Of a stretch of 64,000 bases of DNA, positions 26,355 through 34,840 are shown in pieces. Numbering within the stretch: the stretch's first letter is position 1; each line of letters begins with the position of its first letter. The DNA comes from an uncultured Opitutaceae bacterium (GTDB lineage: Bacteria > Verrucomicrobiota > Verrucomicrobiia > Opitutales > Opitutaceae), in the NCBI GenBank assembly GCA_951813085.1, contig OX638348.1, positions 4,736,501 through 4,800,500 on the forward strand, given 5' to 3'. The position numbers and the translations under genes are program-made. Below the pieces are notes generated by a model. The model saw nothing but the letters and a program-made list of their open reading frames with translations. It ran no database searches and had not been told where the DNA came from.

Positions 26355-27217
26355 TTATCCTGCATCAGGGCAGGGATCAATTTCAATCCTTTGAGGTTGT
26401 CGCGGAGGCTCTTGGCGGTGTCTTGGCTCTCAATATGATCGAGAATGCCAATAGGGCCCTTGTATCCAGATTCCATTACCGATTTGATCATTGCCATCTC
26501 GTGACGGCCGGATCCCACAGGGATGATCTTGTTCTCCAAGGTCTTGTGGTTGACGGTGTCCTTGTCCGCCATGCCATTTAAGTTGATGCAAAGGAGGTAA
26601 GGAAGCATTGCGTCAAGGTACTCCTCGAACCGATCCATCTCGTCGTGGCTATGATGGAAATTGTAAACGATGCCTACGTTGTCGCAGCCCTGCCGACGCA
26701 ATTCCTTGCAAACCGCGATCAAGTTGTCCGGGTGGCCTCCCCAGTTGCGGTGATTGTAGAGGCCAAAGGGGGATCCGAGCGCTTTCGCGCGTTTCGCGAA
26801 CGGCAGCATGCTGCGGGCGACGGGCGCCACTCTTTCCGCTTGAGTATCCGCGTTGGGCGAAGGGCAGGTTTTCCAGATTTGCGGCCTTAGGCCATGCTTC
26901 TCAAAAAGGGCGAATGCGTCCTCGTTCTCGTTCCAGAAGGCGAAGTACTCAATACCCTGCTTGCGGCATTCCAGTATCTCCGCTTCGAAATCGGGATTGT
27001 CCGCGTCCCGCCAATTGTAAGCGATGCGCCCGATTCCCATTTCCGAGAGCAACGCAGCTCGTTCGGCCGGACTTCGATTCTCGCTATCCCAACGATGGGC
27101 CACGCACCAGGCGACCAGACTGCTCGTTTTGAAATTCTCGGGGATTTCGGCTAGTGCCGACAGCGCCCATAAAAACGCAGCGCCAACTGCGAGAAGAGGT
27201 CTTGTGAGCGCGTTCAT
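26351..27217 (-). CDS. Exported sugar phosphate isomerase/epimerase-like TIM-barrel protein
   Basis: 288 residues from ATG 27217 (an in-frame TTG 87 bases upstream is less likely). Signal peptide about 1-23 (LLAVGAAFLWALSALA). The rest follows the xylose-isomerase-like TIM barrel (AP endonuclease 2 superfamily): GIGRIAYNWRDADNPDFEAEI, GIEYFAFWNENEDAF, NVGIVYNFHHSHDEMDRF, and LLCINLNGMAD, with several His and Glu residues suitable for metal binding. Exported members are common in Verrucomicrobia and Planctomycetes and their substrate is generally unknown. It follows the PQQ-like propeller gene by 59 bases and is coupled to the MOSC gene. Confidence 0.82.
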   Translation of the reverse strand: MNALTRPLLAVGAAFLWALSALAEIPENFKTSSLVAWCVAHRWDSENRSPAERAALLSEMGIGRIAYNWRDADNPDFEAEILECRKQGIEYFAFWNENEDAFALFEKHGLRPQIWKTCPSPNADTQAERVAPVARSMLPFAKRAKALGSPFGLYNHRNWGGHPDNLIAVCKELRRQGCDNVGIVYNFHHSHDEMDRFEEYLDAMLPYLLCINLNGMADKDTVNHKTLENKIIPVGSGRHEMAMIKSVMESGYKGPIGILDHIESQDTAKSLRDNLKGLKLIPALMQDK

Positions 27218-27276
27218 CGAATTGAAATAGATTGTTGAGAGTTTGCTAAATGCCAAGCATGGAGCCGGCGATCGTT

Positions 27277-28791
27277 CTAAGGCGATTCCTTCTTGAATGC
27301 CCAAAGGCTTTCGAAGGAACGGACATAAAGGGTGTCGTCTACGATTGCGGGCGTGGCGACGATTTCTTCGCCGAGCGTGTTCGTTGAAAGCAATTTGAAC
27401 GCTTCGCTATCTTCGATGACGAAGAGAGATCCGAGGCTAGAAATGATGAGGATCTTGTTTCCGAATTTTACCGGTGATGCGAAGTACTCGCCTTTGACGC
27501 CTGTGCGCATGCCTTCGAAGAACGGCTTCCCAGTTTCTGCATTCAGGCAAGTCACGATTCCTAGGGACTTAACGAGAAAGACGCGATTATCGCTGATAAG
27601 CGGCGACGCCACGTAGGGTAGGTGTTTACGCCATTCCCAAGCGATAACGTCGCTCCCATTGAGCAATCCCTCGCCTCCCGCTTCGATCGTGACCATTACG
27701 TTGCGCCCCTTACCCGCAGGTCGCAGTAGGATATCGAATTCATCGGTTTCCCAAAATTGGTTGCCGTTCCGATCGAGCCATTTGAATACGTCGCGGGCTC
27801 GGCTCGGAGGGAGCTCGGACCGCTCCAGGGCGCCGTCTTCGTTTTGATCGAAGCGCTTGAAGAATAGCGCTGGGTCGGCCAACTCCTCGTTGGTAAACGT
27901 CATCTCGTCATCGAAATGGGCCTCGAGCGTATCGCGACCTCCAGAACTGTTGGCGGACCAGGAAGGGAAATAGAGCCGATCGCTGCCCCCGGTGGGTGTG
28001 GTGCAAGGAAACCCGTTGGTATCGTCTACCTTCCAATTGAGGCGTCCAGACGTTGGATCGAGCGATACCAATGAACTCGTCCCCGCTATGACCAACTCCG
28101 TTCGTATACGATTCTTCCATACAAAGGGAGATGAGTGACTGATTCGATAGCCTAATCGTGGCCGTTTCCAACGTTCCTCGCCCGTTGCGGCATCCAAGGA
28201 AAGAATGCAGGGATCGTCGGTTCCATCGCGAATCAATAGGAGCGCGTCCTCGAAAAGGATAGGGGAGGTTCCCGTTCCCATGCCAGTTCGTGGTCGGCTC
28301 ATTTTCTTTTCCCAGGCAAGCGAGCCATCGAAGTTGAGGGCGACCAATCCATAGTTGCCGAAATAGAAGTAGATGCGTTTCCCGTCAGTGCACGGGGTCG
28401 CTTCCGCTGGACCGGACAGGCGGTGGGTGAAGGATTCCTCGCTTTGCGCGGTAACGCTCCGTTCCCAAAGTACGCTGCCGTCGTGTCGGTCAATCGCCAG
28501 CATGAGACGCTCTTGGCCTCGAAATGCGGCTAGAAATATTCGATCGCCCCAGACGATTGGAGATGCGTTGCCCCCTGGAATGCCGATTCGCCAAAGCAGG
28601 TTGCTATCGGGGCCGAATTCGATCGGGATATCCTGGTCGCCCGCATCCGCTTGTCCTTGGGGACCACGGAACTGCGGCCAGGCATCAGGCGGCAGCGCTT
28701 GGGAAATCGCTGAGAAAGTGAATACGGAATTCAGTATTCCAATACATGCGAGAATGATGCGCGCTGATGCGGTTTTCATTCTCGCTGACAT
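27277..28791 (-). CDS. PQQ-type beta-propeller protein with embedded EF-hands
   Basis: 504 residues, exported (signal about 5-32). Propeller blades of the PQQ/BamB kind are seen: WPQFRGPQG, LLWRIGIPGGNASPIVWGDRIF, DRHDGSVLWERSV, DAATGEERWKRP, NAETGKPFFEGM. Between blades, at roughly residues 315-350, two EF-hand loops occur: DQNEDGALERSEL and DRNGNQFWETDEF. Insertion of EF-hands suggests calcium binding that may control or stabilise the propeller. No cytochrome domain is present, so it is not an obvious quinoprotein dehydrogenase by itself. ATG 28791 or 28779 could be the start. It lies 50 bases after the Tat-exported TIM-barrel gene. Confidence 0.86.
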   Translation of the reverse strand: MSARMKTASARIILACIGILNSVFTFSAISQALPPDAWPQFRGPQGQADAGDQDIPIEFGPDSNLLWRIGIPGGNASPIVWGDRIFLAAFRGQERLMLAIDRHDGSVLWERSVTAQSEESFTHRLSGPAEATPCTDGKRIYFYFGNYGLVALNFDGSLAWEKKMSRPRTGMGTGTSPILFEDALLLIRDGTDDPCILSLDAATGEERWKRPRLGYRISHSSPFVWKNRIRTELVIAGTSSLVSLDPTSGRLNWKVDDTNGFPCTTPTGGSDRLYFPSWSANSSGGRDTLEAHFDDEMTFTNEELADPALFFKRFDQNEDGALERSELPPSRARDVFKWLDRNGNQFWETDEFDILLRPAGKGRNVMVTIEAGGEGLLNGSDVIAWEWRKHLPYVASPLISDNRVFLVKSLGIVTCLNAETGKPFFEGMRTGVKGEYFASPVKFGNKILIISSLGSLFVIEDSEAFKLLSTNTLGEEIVATPAIVDDTLYVRSFESLWAFKKESP

Positions 28792-28841
28792 TCCGGTAAG
28801 GCCGGTGAATCGTTCTTACCGACCCGCTTTATTGCGAGCTG

Positions 28842-29960
28842 TTACGCTTTAAGGCCCAGCCCAATTGACTTGCAGTAGCGGATGCTCTCTTCGATCTCGG
28901 CCTTCTGGTAGTCCTGGGTCGCCATGTCCTTGTTGTGATCGGCTCGATCCGCATTGGGTCCTACAGGCGCTTTCCAGGGCTCGCGTGGAGAGCCTTGGCG
29001 GGCCCACTTAATGTAGTTGGAAAGCGTGGACGCTTTCATGTCGGGAAATAGTTTCATGAAGCCGTCTTCCAGAAACGGGATCTCGCGATTGAATCCAGAA
29101 ATCGTCTCAATGTGAACGGGCACGTTCGGACAAAGCTGAGCGAAGCGCTTGAAGTAGGCTTCCCAGTCAACATCCCCTTTGCCCATGGCTGTCCATTGGA
29201 CCGTGGTTCCTTTCTCCGATGTCCAGATGGCTGAGTCTCGCAGGCTCGTCGTAAGCGCGTAGGGCCCCATGATTTCCAGATTTTCCAACGGATCCTCTAA
29301 CGTCCACGAGGCATTGCCCGCATCAAGATTGGCGCCCATGTAGGGAATGCCCCCTGCTTCCGCGATCAAGGTGACGACTTCGTGGGCTTGCATATCGCCG
29401 GCGTGGTTTTCGACAGCGATCTTAACCCCTGCATCCAAGGCTTGGGTACGGCAGGCGCGGCATACTTTGGCCGTGTCCTTAATTCGCGCCATGATTCCGC
29501 CTTCGGTGGCCCGGTCGTCGCGATTGCCGAGAATGACGCGGATGACGGGCGATCCCAGGGCTTCCGCGACGCGGATAGAAAGCCGCAGGTGCTCCTCCGC
29601 CGTTCCCCACGTGTCCTTGAAGGTCGTTGAAGTGGGGCAGATGCTCCAGGTGCCGACGTGAATATCCATTCCCTTGTCTGCCGCCTTCTTGCGGACATCG
29701 CGCAAGTAAGGCATGTCCAAGCTCTTGAAGTGATCGAGGTCCGACATGAAGAGGGAGTCGATACCGAGCCCTTCCGCGTATTCTAGATGATCCTCGACCA
29801 TCCAGTTCATGGCCCGCACGGCGAAGTTGTCGTAGCCGAGCTTGATGCCCATTTTCTTGTGGTGGGCGGCGAGACCTGCCAGCGGACTTGCCGCGGCGGC
29901 GATTCCTCCAGCCATTACGGTTTTCACGAATTCTCGACGGGGAGTAGATTGGGTAGGCAT
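28842..29960 (-). CDS. Tat-exported sugar phosphate isomerase/epimerase-family protein
   Basis: 372 residues from ATG 29960. RREFVKTVMAGGIAAAA is a twin-arginine signal (Arg8/Arg9 region). The rest is a xylose-isomerase-like TIM barrel: KLGYDNFAVRAMNW, GIDSLFMSDLDHF, VIRVILGNRDDR, VKIAVENHAGDMQ, YMGANLDAGNASW and VHIETISGF, whose Glu, Asp and His residues can bind a divalent metal. Family members isomerise, epimerise or, in newer cases, deglycosylate via 3-keto sugars. A frame extending to 30809 on this strand overlaps the transpeptidase gene and is spurious. First gene of the minus-strand operon; divergent from the transpeptidase gene. Confidence 0.86.
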   Translation of the reverse strand: MPTQSTPRREFVKTVMAGGIAAAASPLAGLAAHHKKMGIKLGYDNFAVRAMNWMVEDHLEYAEGLGIDSLFMSDLDHFKSLDMPYLRDVRKKAADKGMDIHVGTWSICPTSTTFKDTWGTAEEHLRLSIRVAEALGSPVIRVILGNRDDRATEGGIMARIKDTAKVCRACRTQALDAGVKIAVENHAGDMQAHEVVTLIAEAGGIPYMGANLDAGNASWTLEDPLENLEIMGPYALTTSLRDSAIWTSEKGTTVQWTAMGKGDVDWEAYFKRFAQLCPNVPVHIETISGFNREIPFLEDGFMKLFPDMKASTLSNYIKWARQGSPREPWKAPVGPNADRADHNKDMATQDYQKAEIEESIRYCKSIGLGLKA

Positions 29961-30104
29961 AGGGCGTTTCCTTTTATTGATTGGACGCCTATTTGTTGGT
30001 CGTACACGGCGCGTATCGCAACCCTTTTTAACGTAAGTCGCTCGGTTTGAGCGGCCGACGAAATACATTATTGCTATCCGTCGACTGGCCCGTAGAGTGG
30101 CTCG

Positions 30105-32036
30105 ATGAACCCGTTTTCGCTGCGACTCGGCCCGTTTTCGCTGCGACTCGGCCCGTTTTCGCTGCGACTCGGCCCCCTTCTTGCGCGATATCGGTTCCTG
30201 TTCTCCGTTTTGCTCACGATGCTGCCCTTCCTTCCCGCTACCGATATTTCCGCTACTGAGAGGCCTCCCTTGCATGGGCGCCATTGGATGGCGATTACTG
30301 GCAAGCCCTTGGCGGCCACCGCAGGAGCGCGAATGCTCGAGAATGGAGGCAATGCGGTGGACGCTGCCTGCGCCATGCTGGCCGCGGTTTCGACCTTGCA
30401 TGACTCGCTGGGTTGGGGTGGGGAAACGCAGGCTCTGATTTACAATCCCCATACTGGCAAAGTCGTTGGGATAAACGCGCTGGGAGTGGCTCCGACCGGC
30501 GCAACGGCGGAATTCTTCAAGTCGATGAATCTCAAGTATCCGCCAGAAGAGGGACCGCTGGCCGCGGTCACTCCGGGAACGCCCGGTGGCTTGATGGTGA
30601 TGCTGGCGGAATTTGGCACGATGTCGCTCAAGGAGGTTCTGGCGCCCGCCATGCAGCTGGCGGAGGGATATCCCATCGAAACTCAGTTGGTTCTCGCCAT
30701 TGAGAAGAACCAGGATCTGCTGCGGCAGTGGCCCTATTCGAAAGCCCTGTTCTTTCCGCATGAAGGCCGGCGTCCTGAATTCCCCAAGCCTGGCGAGCTC
30801 TTTAGGCAACCTGATCTTTTGGATACGCTACAAAAGTTGGCGGATGCGGAAGCCGATGCGCTCAGCGCCGGGCAAGATCGCAAGCAAGCGATCCTATCGG
30901 CTTACGACCGGTTTTACCGGGGCGACATCGCTACTGAAATCGTTCGCAGCGCTCGGGAGCAAGGGGGCTTGTTCACGATGGAGGATTTGGCGAATTGGGA
31001 GGTGAAGATCGAGGAACCGGTGATAACGAACTACAAGGGAATCGATGTCTGCAAGTTGACCTCCTGGGTTCAGGGACCGGCCATGCTGCAATGCTTGAAC
31101 ATGCTCGAGGACCTCGACCTGAAGAGCATGGGCTACAACAGCGCCCGCTATATCCATGCGCTGTACCAGGTTATGAACCTCGCTTTCGCGGATCGAGACT
31201 TCTACTACGGCGATCCCTACTTCGCCCCGCGCGAACCGCTCGAGGGCTTGCTTTCGCGCGAATACGGCCGCGATCGGATGCGCTTGATAAACTGGAACCG
31301 GAACAATCCAGACATTCGCCCAGGCGACCCCTATCCCTACCAGGGCGAGGTAAATCCCTTCTCGGATCTGCTCGAGAAATGGTCCAATCTAAAGAGGCCA
31401 GTTGAGCCAGAAGAAATCGCCATGAGTCGTGAGGACTTGAATGAAGCGTTTCGTCGTGGCACAACGTCGATACAAGCCGCTGGCGAAGACGGATGGGCGG
31501 TATCCATCACGCCGAGCGGCGGCTGGGTACCTGCGGTGATCGCGGGCAAGACTGGCGTGTCCTTGAGTCAGCGGATGCAGAGCTTCGTGCTAGATCCGGC
31601 TGAAAATCCTTTCAATGTGGTAGAGCCGGGCAAGCGGCCTCGGGCTACGCTCACGCCGAGCATCGCGCTCAAGGACGGCAAGCCCTTGCTTTGCTTCAGC
31701 GTTCAAGGAGGCGATACGCAGGATCAGAATTTGCTGCAGTTCTTTCTCAATGTCGTCGAATTCGGGATGACGGTTCAGGAAGCCTGCGAAGCGGCGAACA
31801 TTACAAGCGGCCAAATGCGCAGCTCGTTTGGGAGGCACGTCGCGGAGCCGGGATTGCTGACCTTGGTCGATGAAGTGCCGTCCTGGGTACGAAAGGAACT
31901 GGGCCAGATGGGCTACGAAATGACGTTCGTAAAGAAGAACTCAGGTCCCATTACGGCGATTCAGTTCGATCATGCCCACGGCACTCTCTGGGGGGGCGCG
32001 AGCAACCACGGTGAAGATCACGGCATCGCTTGGTAA
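30105..32036 (+). CDS. Gamma-glutamyltranspeptidase family protein
   Basis: 643 residues. The N-terminus carries three FSLRLGP heptads, then a hydrophobic signal (FLFSVLLTMLPFLPA). Mature sequence begins near HWMAITGKPLAATAGARMLENGGNAVDAA, followed by SLGWGGETQALIYNP, GPLAAVTPGTPGGL and LTPSIALKDGKP, all GGT landmarks. The nucleophile region is RGTTSIQA with Thr near residue 453, where the proenzyme would cut itself into large and small subunits. It hydrolyses gamma-glutamyl bonds (glutathione, poly-gamma-glutamate) in the periplasm. No partners in the neighbourhood explain it. ATG 30105 is the only good start; no clear ribosome-binding site is visible. Confidence 0.88.
   Translation: MNPFSLRLGPFSLRLGPFSLRLGPLLARYRFLFSVLLTMLPFLPATDISATERPPLHGRHWMAITGKPLAATAGARMLENGGNAVDAACAMLAAVSTLHDSLGWGGETQALIYNPHTGKVVGINALGVAPTGATAEFFKSMNLKYPPEEGPLAAVTPGTPGGLMVMLAEFGTMSLKEVLAPAMQLAEGYPIETQLVLAIEKNQDLLRQWPYSKALFFPHEGRRPEFPKPGELFRQPDLLDTLQKLADAEADALSAGQDRKQAILSAYDRFYRGDIATEIVRSAREQGGLFTMEDLANWEVKIEEPVITNYKGIDVCKLTSWVQGPAMLQCLNMLEDLDLKSMGYNSARYIHALYQVMNLAFADRDFYYGDPYFAPREPLEGLLSREYGRDRMRLINWNRNNPDIRPGDPYPYQGEVNPFSDLLEKWSNLKRPVEPEEIAMSREDLNEAFRRGTTSIQAAGEDGWAVSITPSGGWVPAVIAGKTGVSLSQRMQSFVLDPAENPFNVVEPGKRPRATLTPSIALKDGKPLLCFSVQGGDTQDQNLLQFFLNVVEFGMTVQEACEAANITSGQMRSSFGRHVAEPGLLTLVDEVPSWVRKELGQMGYEMTFVKKNSGPITAIQFDHAHGTLWGGASNHGEDHGIAW
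30110..30172 (+). repeat. 21-base tandem repeat, three copies, at the transpeptidase N-terminus
   Basis: Three perfect head-to-tail copies of a 21-base unit starting CCCGTTTTCGC and ending TGCGACTCGG, at 30110, 30131 and 30152, directly after the start codon. Each copy adds seven residues (FSLRLGP), so copy number can change without breaking the frame. Confidence 0.85.
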
Positions 32037-32139
32037 GCGCGTTTTACCGAGAAGCGATATTTGCCCAATCGGCGCATCGCAGAGCTTGTAATTGAGGCTC
32101 ATGTAGGAGATTATTGAAAGGCCCGAACCTGCGTAACCT

Positions 32140-33341
32140 ATGCTAACTCCAATGAACCAGAGACTTCTCTACGCTCTCCTGCCGTTTCTCCTTTCCTTGA
32201 CGGCCTTAGGCCATGGCTTGGCTCCGCAGCCACCGAATGACGAAGCCCGCAAGATCGTCTTTCCGGATACCGACGAGCATCTAACGCTCGTATTCGATCG
32301 CATACCTATTCTGTATTTTCCGATGGCCATGTATGGCCAAAGGTTCGGGTAGGCGAGGCGACGCGCGATGGCTTGGATGCCCTGGCGATAACGGAGCACT
32401 TGGAGTATCAGCCTCATATCGCGGACATCCCCCACACGGATCGGAATCGCTCTTACGAGGAAGCTGCCAATGCCGCACGCTACTCGGACTTGCTGGTGAT
32501 TCCCGGCGCGGAGATCACGCGCAAGATGCCTGCGAGCCATATGAACGCGATTTTCATCGATGACGCTAACAAACTGTATCACGTTCCCGGGTCCGATACC
32601 CCCTACAACTCGACGACGTTTCGCGATACGGCCCGCGAATGGCCTGCCCAAAACGCGGTAGACGCGGCCAATGAGCAAGGCGCCTTCGTTTTCTGGAATC
32701 ACTCCTGGTGGGCATCCGACTTCCCTAATGGGATACCTGTGGTCTCCGACTTTCACAAGCAGAACATCAAGAATGGCATGTTGCACGGAATAGAGATCGC
32801 CAATGGAAAGAACTATTCCGAAGACGCGTTCCAAATCGCCTTGGACAACGACCTCGCCTTGATTGGGACGTCCGATGTGCATGATCTAATCGATTGGGAC
32901 TACGAGCCCCATAAAGGCGGGCACCGGCCCGTTACCTTGGTCTTCGCGAAGGAGCGCTCGGCAAGCTCGATGAAGGAAGCCCTTTTCGATCGGCGTACCG
33001 TCGTGTGGTACAAGAACTGGCTCATGGGACGGGAGCGGGATTTGCAGCCGCTCCTGAAAGCGTCGTTGGAATTCGAGGACGCGGCTTACCAGGACGCCGA
33101 AATTCTTAGCGTCACGATTGCAAACCACTCCGATGCCGATTTCCATCTGCGCAGCCTCAGCCCGTTCGGACTGCACCGTCACGCAGCCACGTTCGTCGTA
33201 AAGCAGCACAGCTCGGAACGCCTCATGGTTCGCACCGGGAACGCAGTCGAATCTATAACGATGGAGTTCGAAGCGCTGAACGCCTACGTTGCCCCTAGTC
33301 AATCGACTCGAATCACGCTATCGGCCGACGTGGAGCAATAG
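32140..33341 (+). pseudogene. PHP-domain metal-dependent hydrolase, interrupted by a -1 frameshift
   Basis: The signal peptide and first ~50 residues are in one frame (LLYALLPFLLSLTALGHG … HLTLVFD) and the rest is in another (HTYSVFSDGHVWPKVRVGEA … DGLDALAITEH, VIPGAEITR, FVFWNHSWW, LIGTSDVHD). The switch is at 32299-32300, where two bases stand in place of one codon, so one base is missing just before the first metal-binding His. If joined the protein is ~400 residues with PHP motifs HxY-x3-SDG, ITEH and SDVH. Exported PHP proteins of this kind are common in Verrucomicrobia; substrate unknown. The downstream part alone, from 32373, lacks the first metal motif. Confidence 0.82.
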
Positions 33342-33418
33342 CGAAGAAGACATGTCTCTTGTTCCCGCCATCATAAGAGATGAAATAAAGGCGACTACTA
33401 AGGAGGGGGAATTTTAAG

Positions 33419-33447
33419 TTGACATATATCCGTAACGGATATACAGT
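33419..33447 (+). promoter_or_regulatory. Promoter with a palindromic operator in its spacer, upstream of padR
   Basis: TTGACA at 33419-33424, a 17-base spacer, then TACAGT at 33442-33447 form a good sigma-70 type promoter. The spacer is almost entirely a perfect palindrome, TATATCCGT-A-ACGGATATA at 33425-33443. A repressor on this site would block both elements. PadR regulators commonly bind such palindromes in their own promoters. Confidence 0.72.
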
Positions 33448-33515
33448 CGTCGCATCGCTAAAAAAATACAGTCAATGGGCCGCTGACTCCGGCGGCGCTT
33501 CACATACTGCTAGCC

Positions 33516-33806
33516 TTGGCGGGCGGGGACCGTCATGGCTATGGGATCATGAAGCGGGTCAAGGCCGATACCCAGGGGAAGGTAAAGATGGGTCCAGGCA
33601 CGCTTTATGGATTGATCGGACGGATGATTGAGTCGGGTCTAGTGCAAGAGAGCGACAAGCGGATCGATCTGGAGATGGACGATGAGCGGCGCGTCTACTA
33701 TAGGATTACGGGGCTGGGCCAAACGGCCTTGGCTGCTGAGTTGCAGCGCTACCGGGAAGTGGTCGCAATTTCCAGGGAGATTCGGCTATCGCCGTGCTTT
33801 GCCTGA
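33516..33806 (+). CDS. PadR-family transcriptional regulator
   Basis: 96 residues from TTG 33516; PadR-like text actually begins further upstream at 33480 (PLTPAALHILLALAGGDRHG), but no start codon exists there in this frame because of a stop at 33459. An ATG at 33475 would give MG-PLTPAALH only if one C were added to GGGCC, so a one-base deletion is likely. The rest is typical: HGYGIMKRV, GPGTLYGLIGRMIESGLVQ, DERRVYYRITGLG. PadR proteins act as ligand-responsive repressors. The palindromic promoter at 33419 is its probable target, and the membrane-protein gene three bases downstream is its operon partner. Confidence 0.8.
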   Translation: MAGGDRHGYGIMKRVKADTQGKVKMGPGTLYGLIGRMIESGLVQESDKRIDLEMDDERRVYYRITGLGQTALAAELQRYREVVAISREIRLSPCFA

Positions 33807-33809
33807 ACG

Positions 33810-34571
33810 ATGAGCGCTATGAAGACAATTCAACGGCTTCGAACGGGATACGCTGCGCTCGTTAGTCTCTATCCAAAGCCCTATCGAGATCGGTTTGGAG
33901 AGTCGATTGCGCAGACCTTTACCGGCTTGCTGAGGGAGCGTGCCGGGGCGAAGCGAGGTGTTGTTATATTTGCAATGTGGATCTATTTCGAAACCTCGCT
34001 TGGGATCGCCAAGGAGAATCTATCGTACTTGGCGGAGCGGAGCGGTCCCTTTGCGCGGGTCGCAATGTTCACTGCTCTTCTGTTGTTTCTGCCATTGATC
34101 GCTATGCAGTTTACGGATGAAGTGAACTGGGCCCTGGGAGATTTTCTGGTTGCGGGTGTCCTTCTTTTCAGCGCAGGTGGAGCCTTTGCATTCGTCACGC
34201 GAAAAGCCCGACATTCCGCCTATCGCTACGCAACTGGGATTGCGGTGTTTTCGGGGTTGGCCCTGATTTGGATGAACTTGGCGGTGGGGATCATTGGCAA
34301 CGAAGAGAATCTTGCCAACGTGATGTATGCGGGAGTACTTGCGGTGGCAGGGATCGGTTCGCTTGTCGCTCGCTTTCGACCAATTGGAATGTACCGAGCA
34401 TTGGTTGCGACCGCCGTGGCTCAGCTACTCGTTTCGGGCATCGCCTTCATTGCCGGATGGGGAGCGGCAATTCTTATCGACGGAGTCTTCGCTGGCTTGT
34501 GGATCTGTTCGGCCCGACTTTTCAAGCAGGCCGGAGATTCAGAGGCCCTTGAACATCAGGAAATGGCATAG
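33810..34571 (+). CDS. Membrane protein co-transcribed with padR
   Basis: 253 residues. Residues 1-40 form a soluble part with YPKPYRDRFGESIAQTFTGLL, a segment seen at the start of some ABC-type permeases. After about residue 47 come six or seven hydrophobic segments. The middle, DEVNWALGDFLVAGVLL … NLAVGIIGNEENLANVMYAGVLAVA, resembles a widespread family of unknown function typically encoded next to transcription regulators. ATG 33819 is an alternative start. The combination of the permease-like N-terminus and this membrane domain is notable. It starts three bases after padR and is probably controlled by it. Confidence 0.75.
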   Translation: MSAMKTIQRLRTGYAALVSLYPKPYRDRFGESIAQTFTGLLRERAGAKRGVVIFAMWIYFETSLGIAKENLSYLAERSGPFARVAMFTALLLFLPLIAMQFTDEVNWALGDFLVAGVLLFSAGGAFAFVTRKARHSAYRYATGIAVFSGLALIWMNLAVGIIGNEENLANVMYAGVLAVAGIGSLVARFRPIGMYRALVATAVAQLLVSGIAFIAGWGAAILIDGVFAGLWICSARLFKQAGDSEALEHQEMA

Positions 34572-34585
34572 ATTCGATTCATATC

Positions 34586-34840
34586 ATGAAATCGAATACG
34601 ATCACTTGGTTTTTCTGTATCCTTTTCTTTGCGATCGGTGTACTCAACGCCTTCATCATTCACATCGTACCCGGCGCGCTCTACATACTCTTGTCGCTCC
34701 TATACCTTCCTAAAGCGAATCTCCTTCTCAAGATGAAATTCGGATTCTCCTTGCCAATGGCAGCGAAGATAGGCCTTGGGCTGGTGGCGCTCTGGGGCAC
34801 GCTCGCCGTGGGCGACCTTGCGGAGCGGTTCGGACTATAG
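34586..34840 (+). CDS. Small integral membrane protein
   Basis: 84 residues, three hydrophobic stretches at about 6-24 (ITWFFCILFFAIGVLNAFI), 25-44 and 58-78 (AAKIGLGLVALWGTLAVGDL). It begins 14 bases after the PadR-linked membrane protein and is probably the third gene of that operon. It ends in a 6-base overlap with the convergent NHL-type gene. No known family was recognised. Confidence 0.65.
   Translation: MKSNTITWFFCILFFAIGVLNAFIIHIVPGALYILLSLLYLPKANLLLKMKFGFSLPMAAKIGLGLVALWGTLAVGDLAERFGL

Noticed and set aside
28842-30809. Minus-strand frame of 655 codons covering the TIM-barrel gene and continuing upstream
   Set aside because: The part above 29960 overlaps the transpeptidase gene, is rich in Arg/Ser nonsense text including the antisense of the 21-base repeat, and a proper Tat signal begins at 29960.
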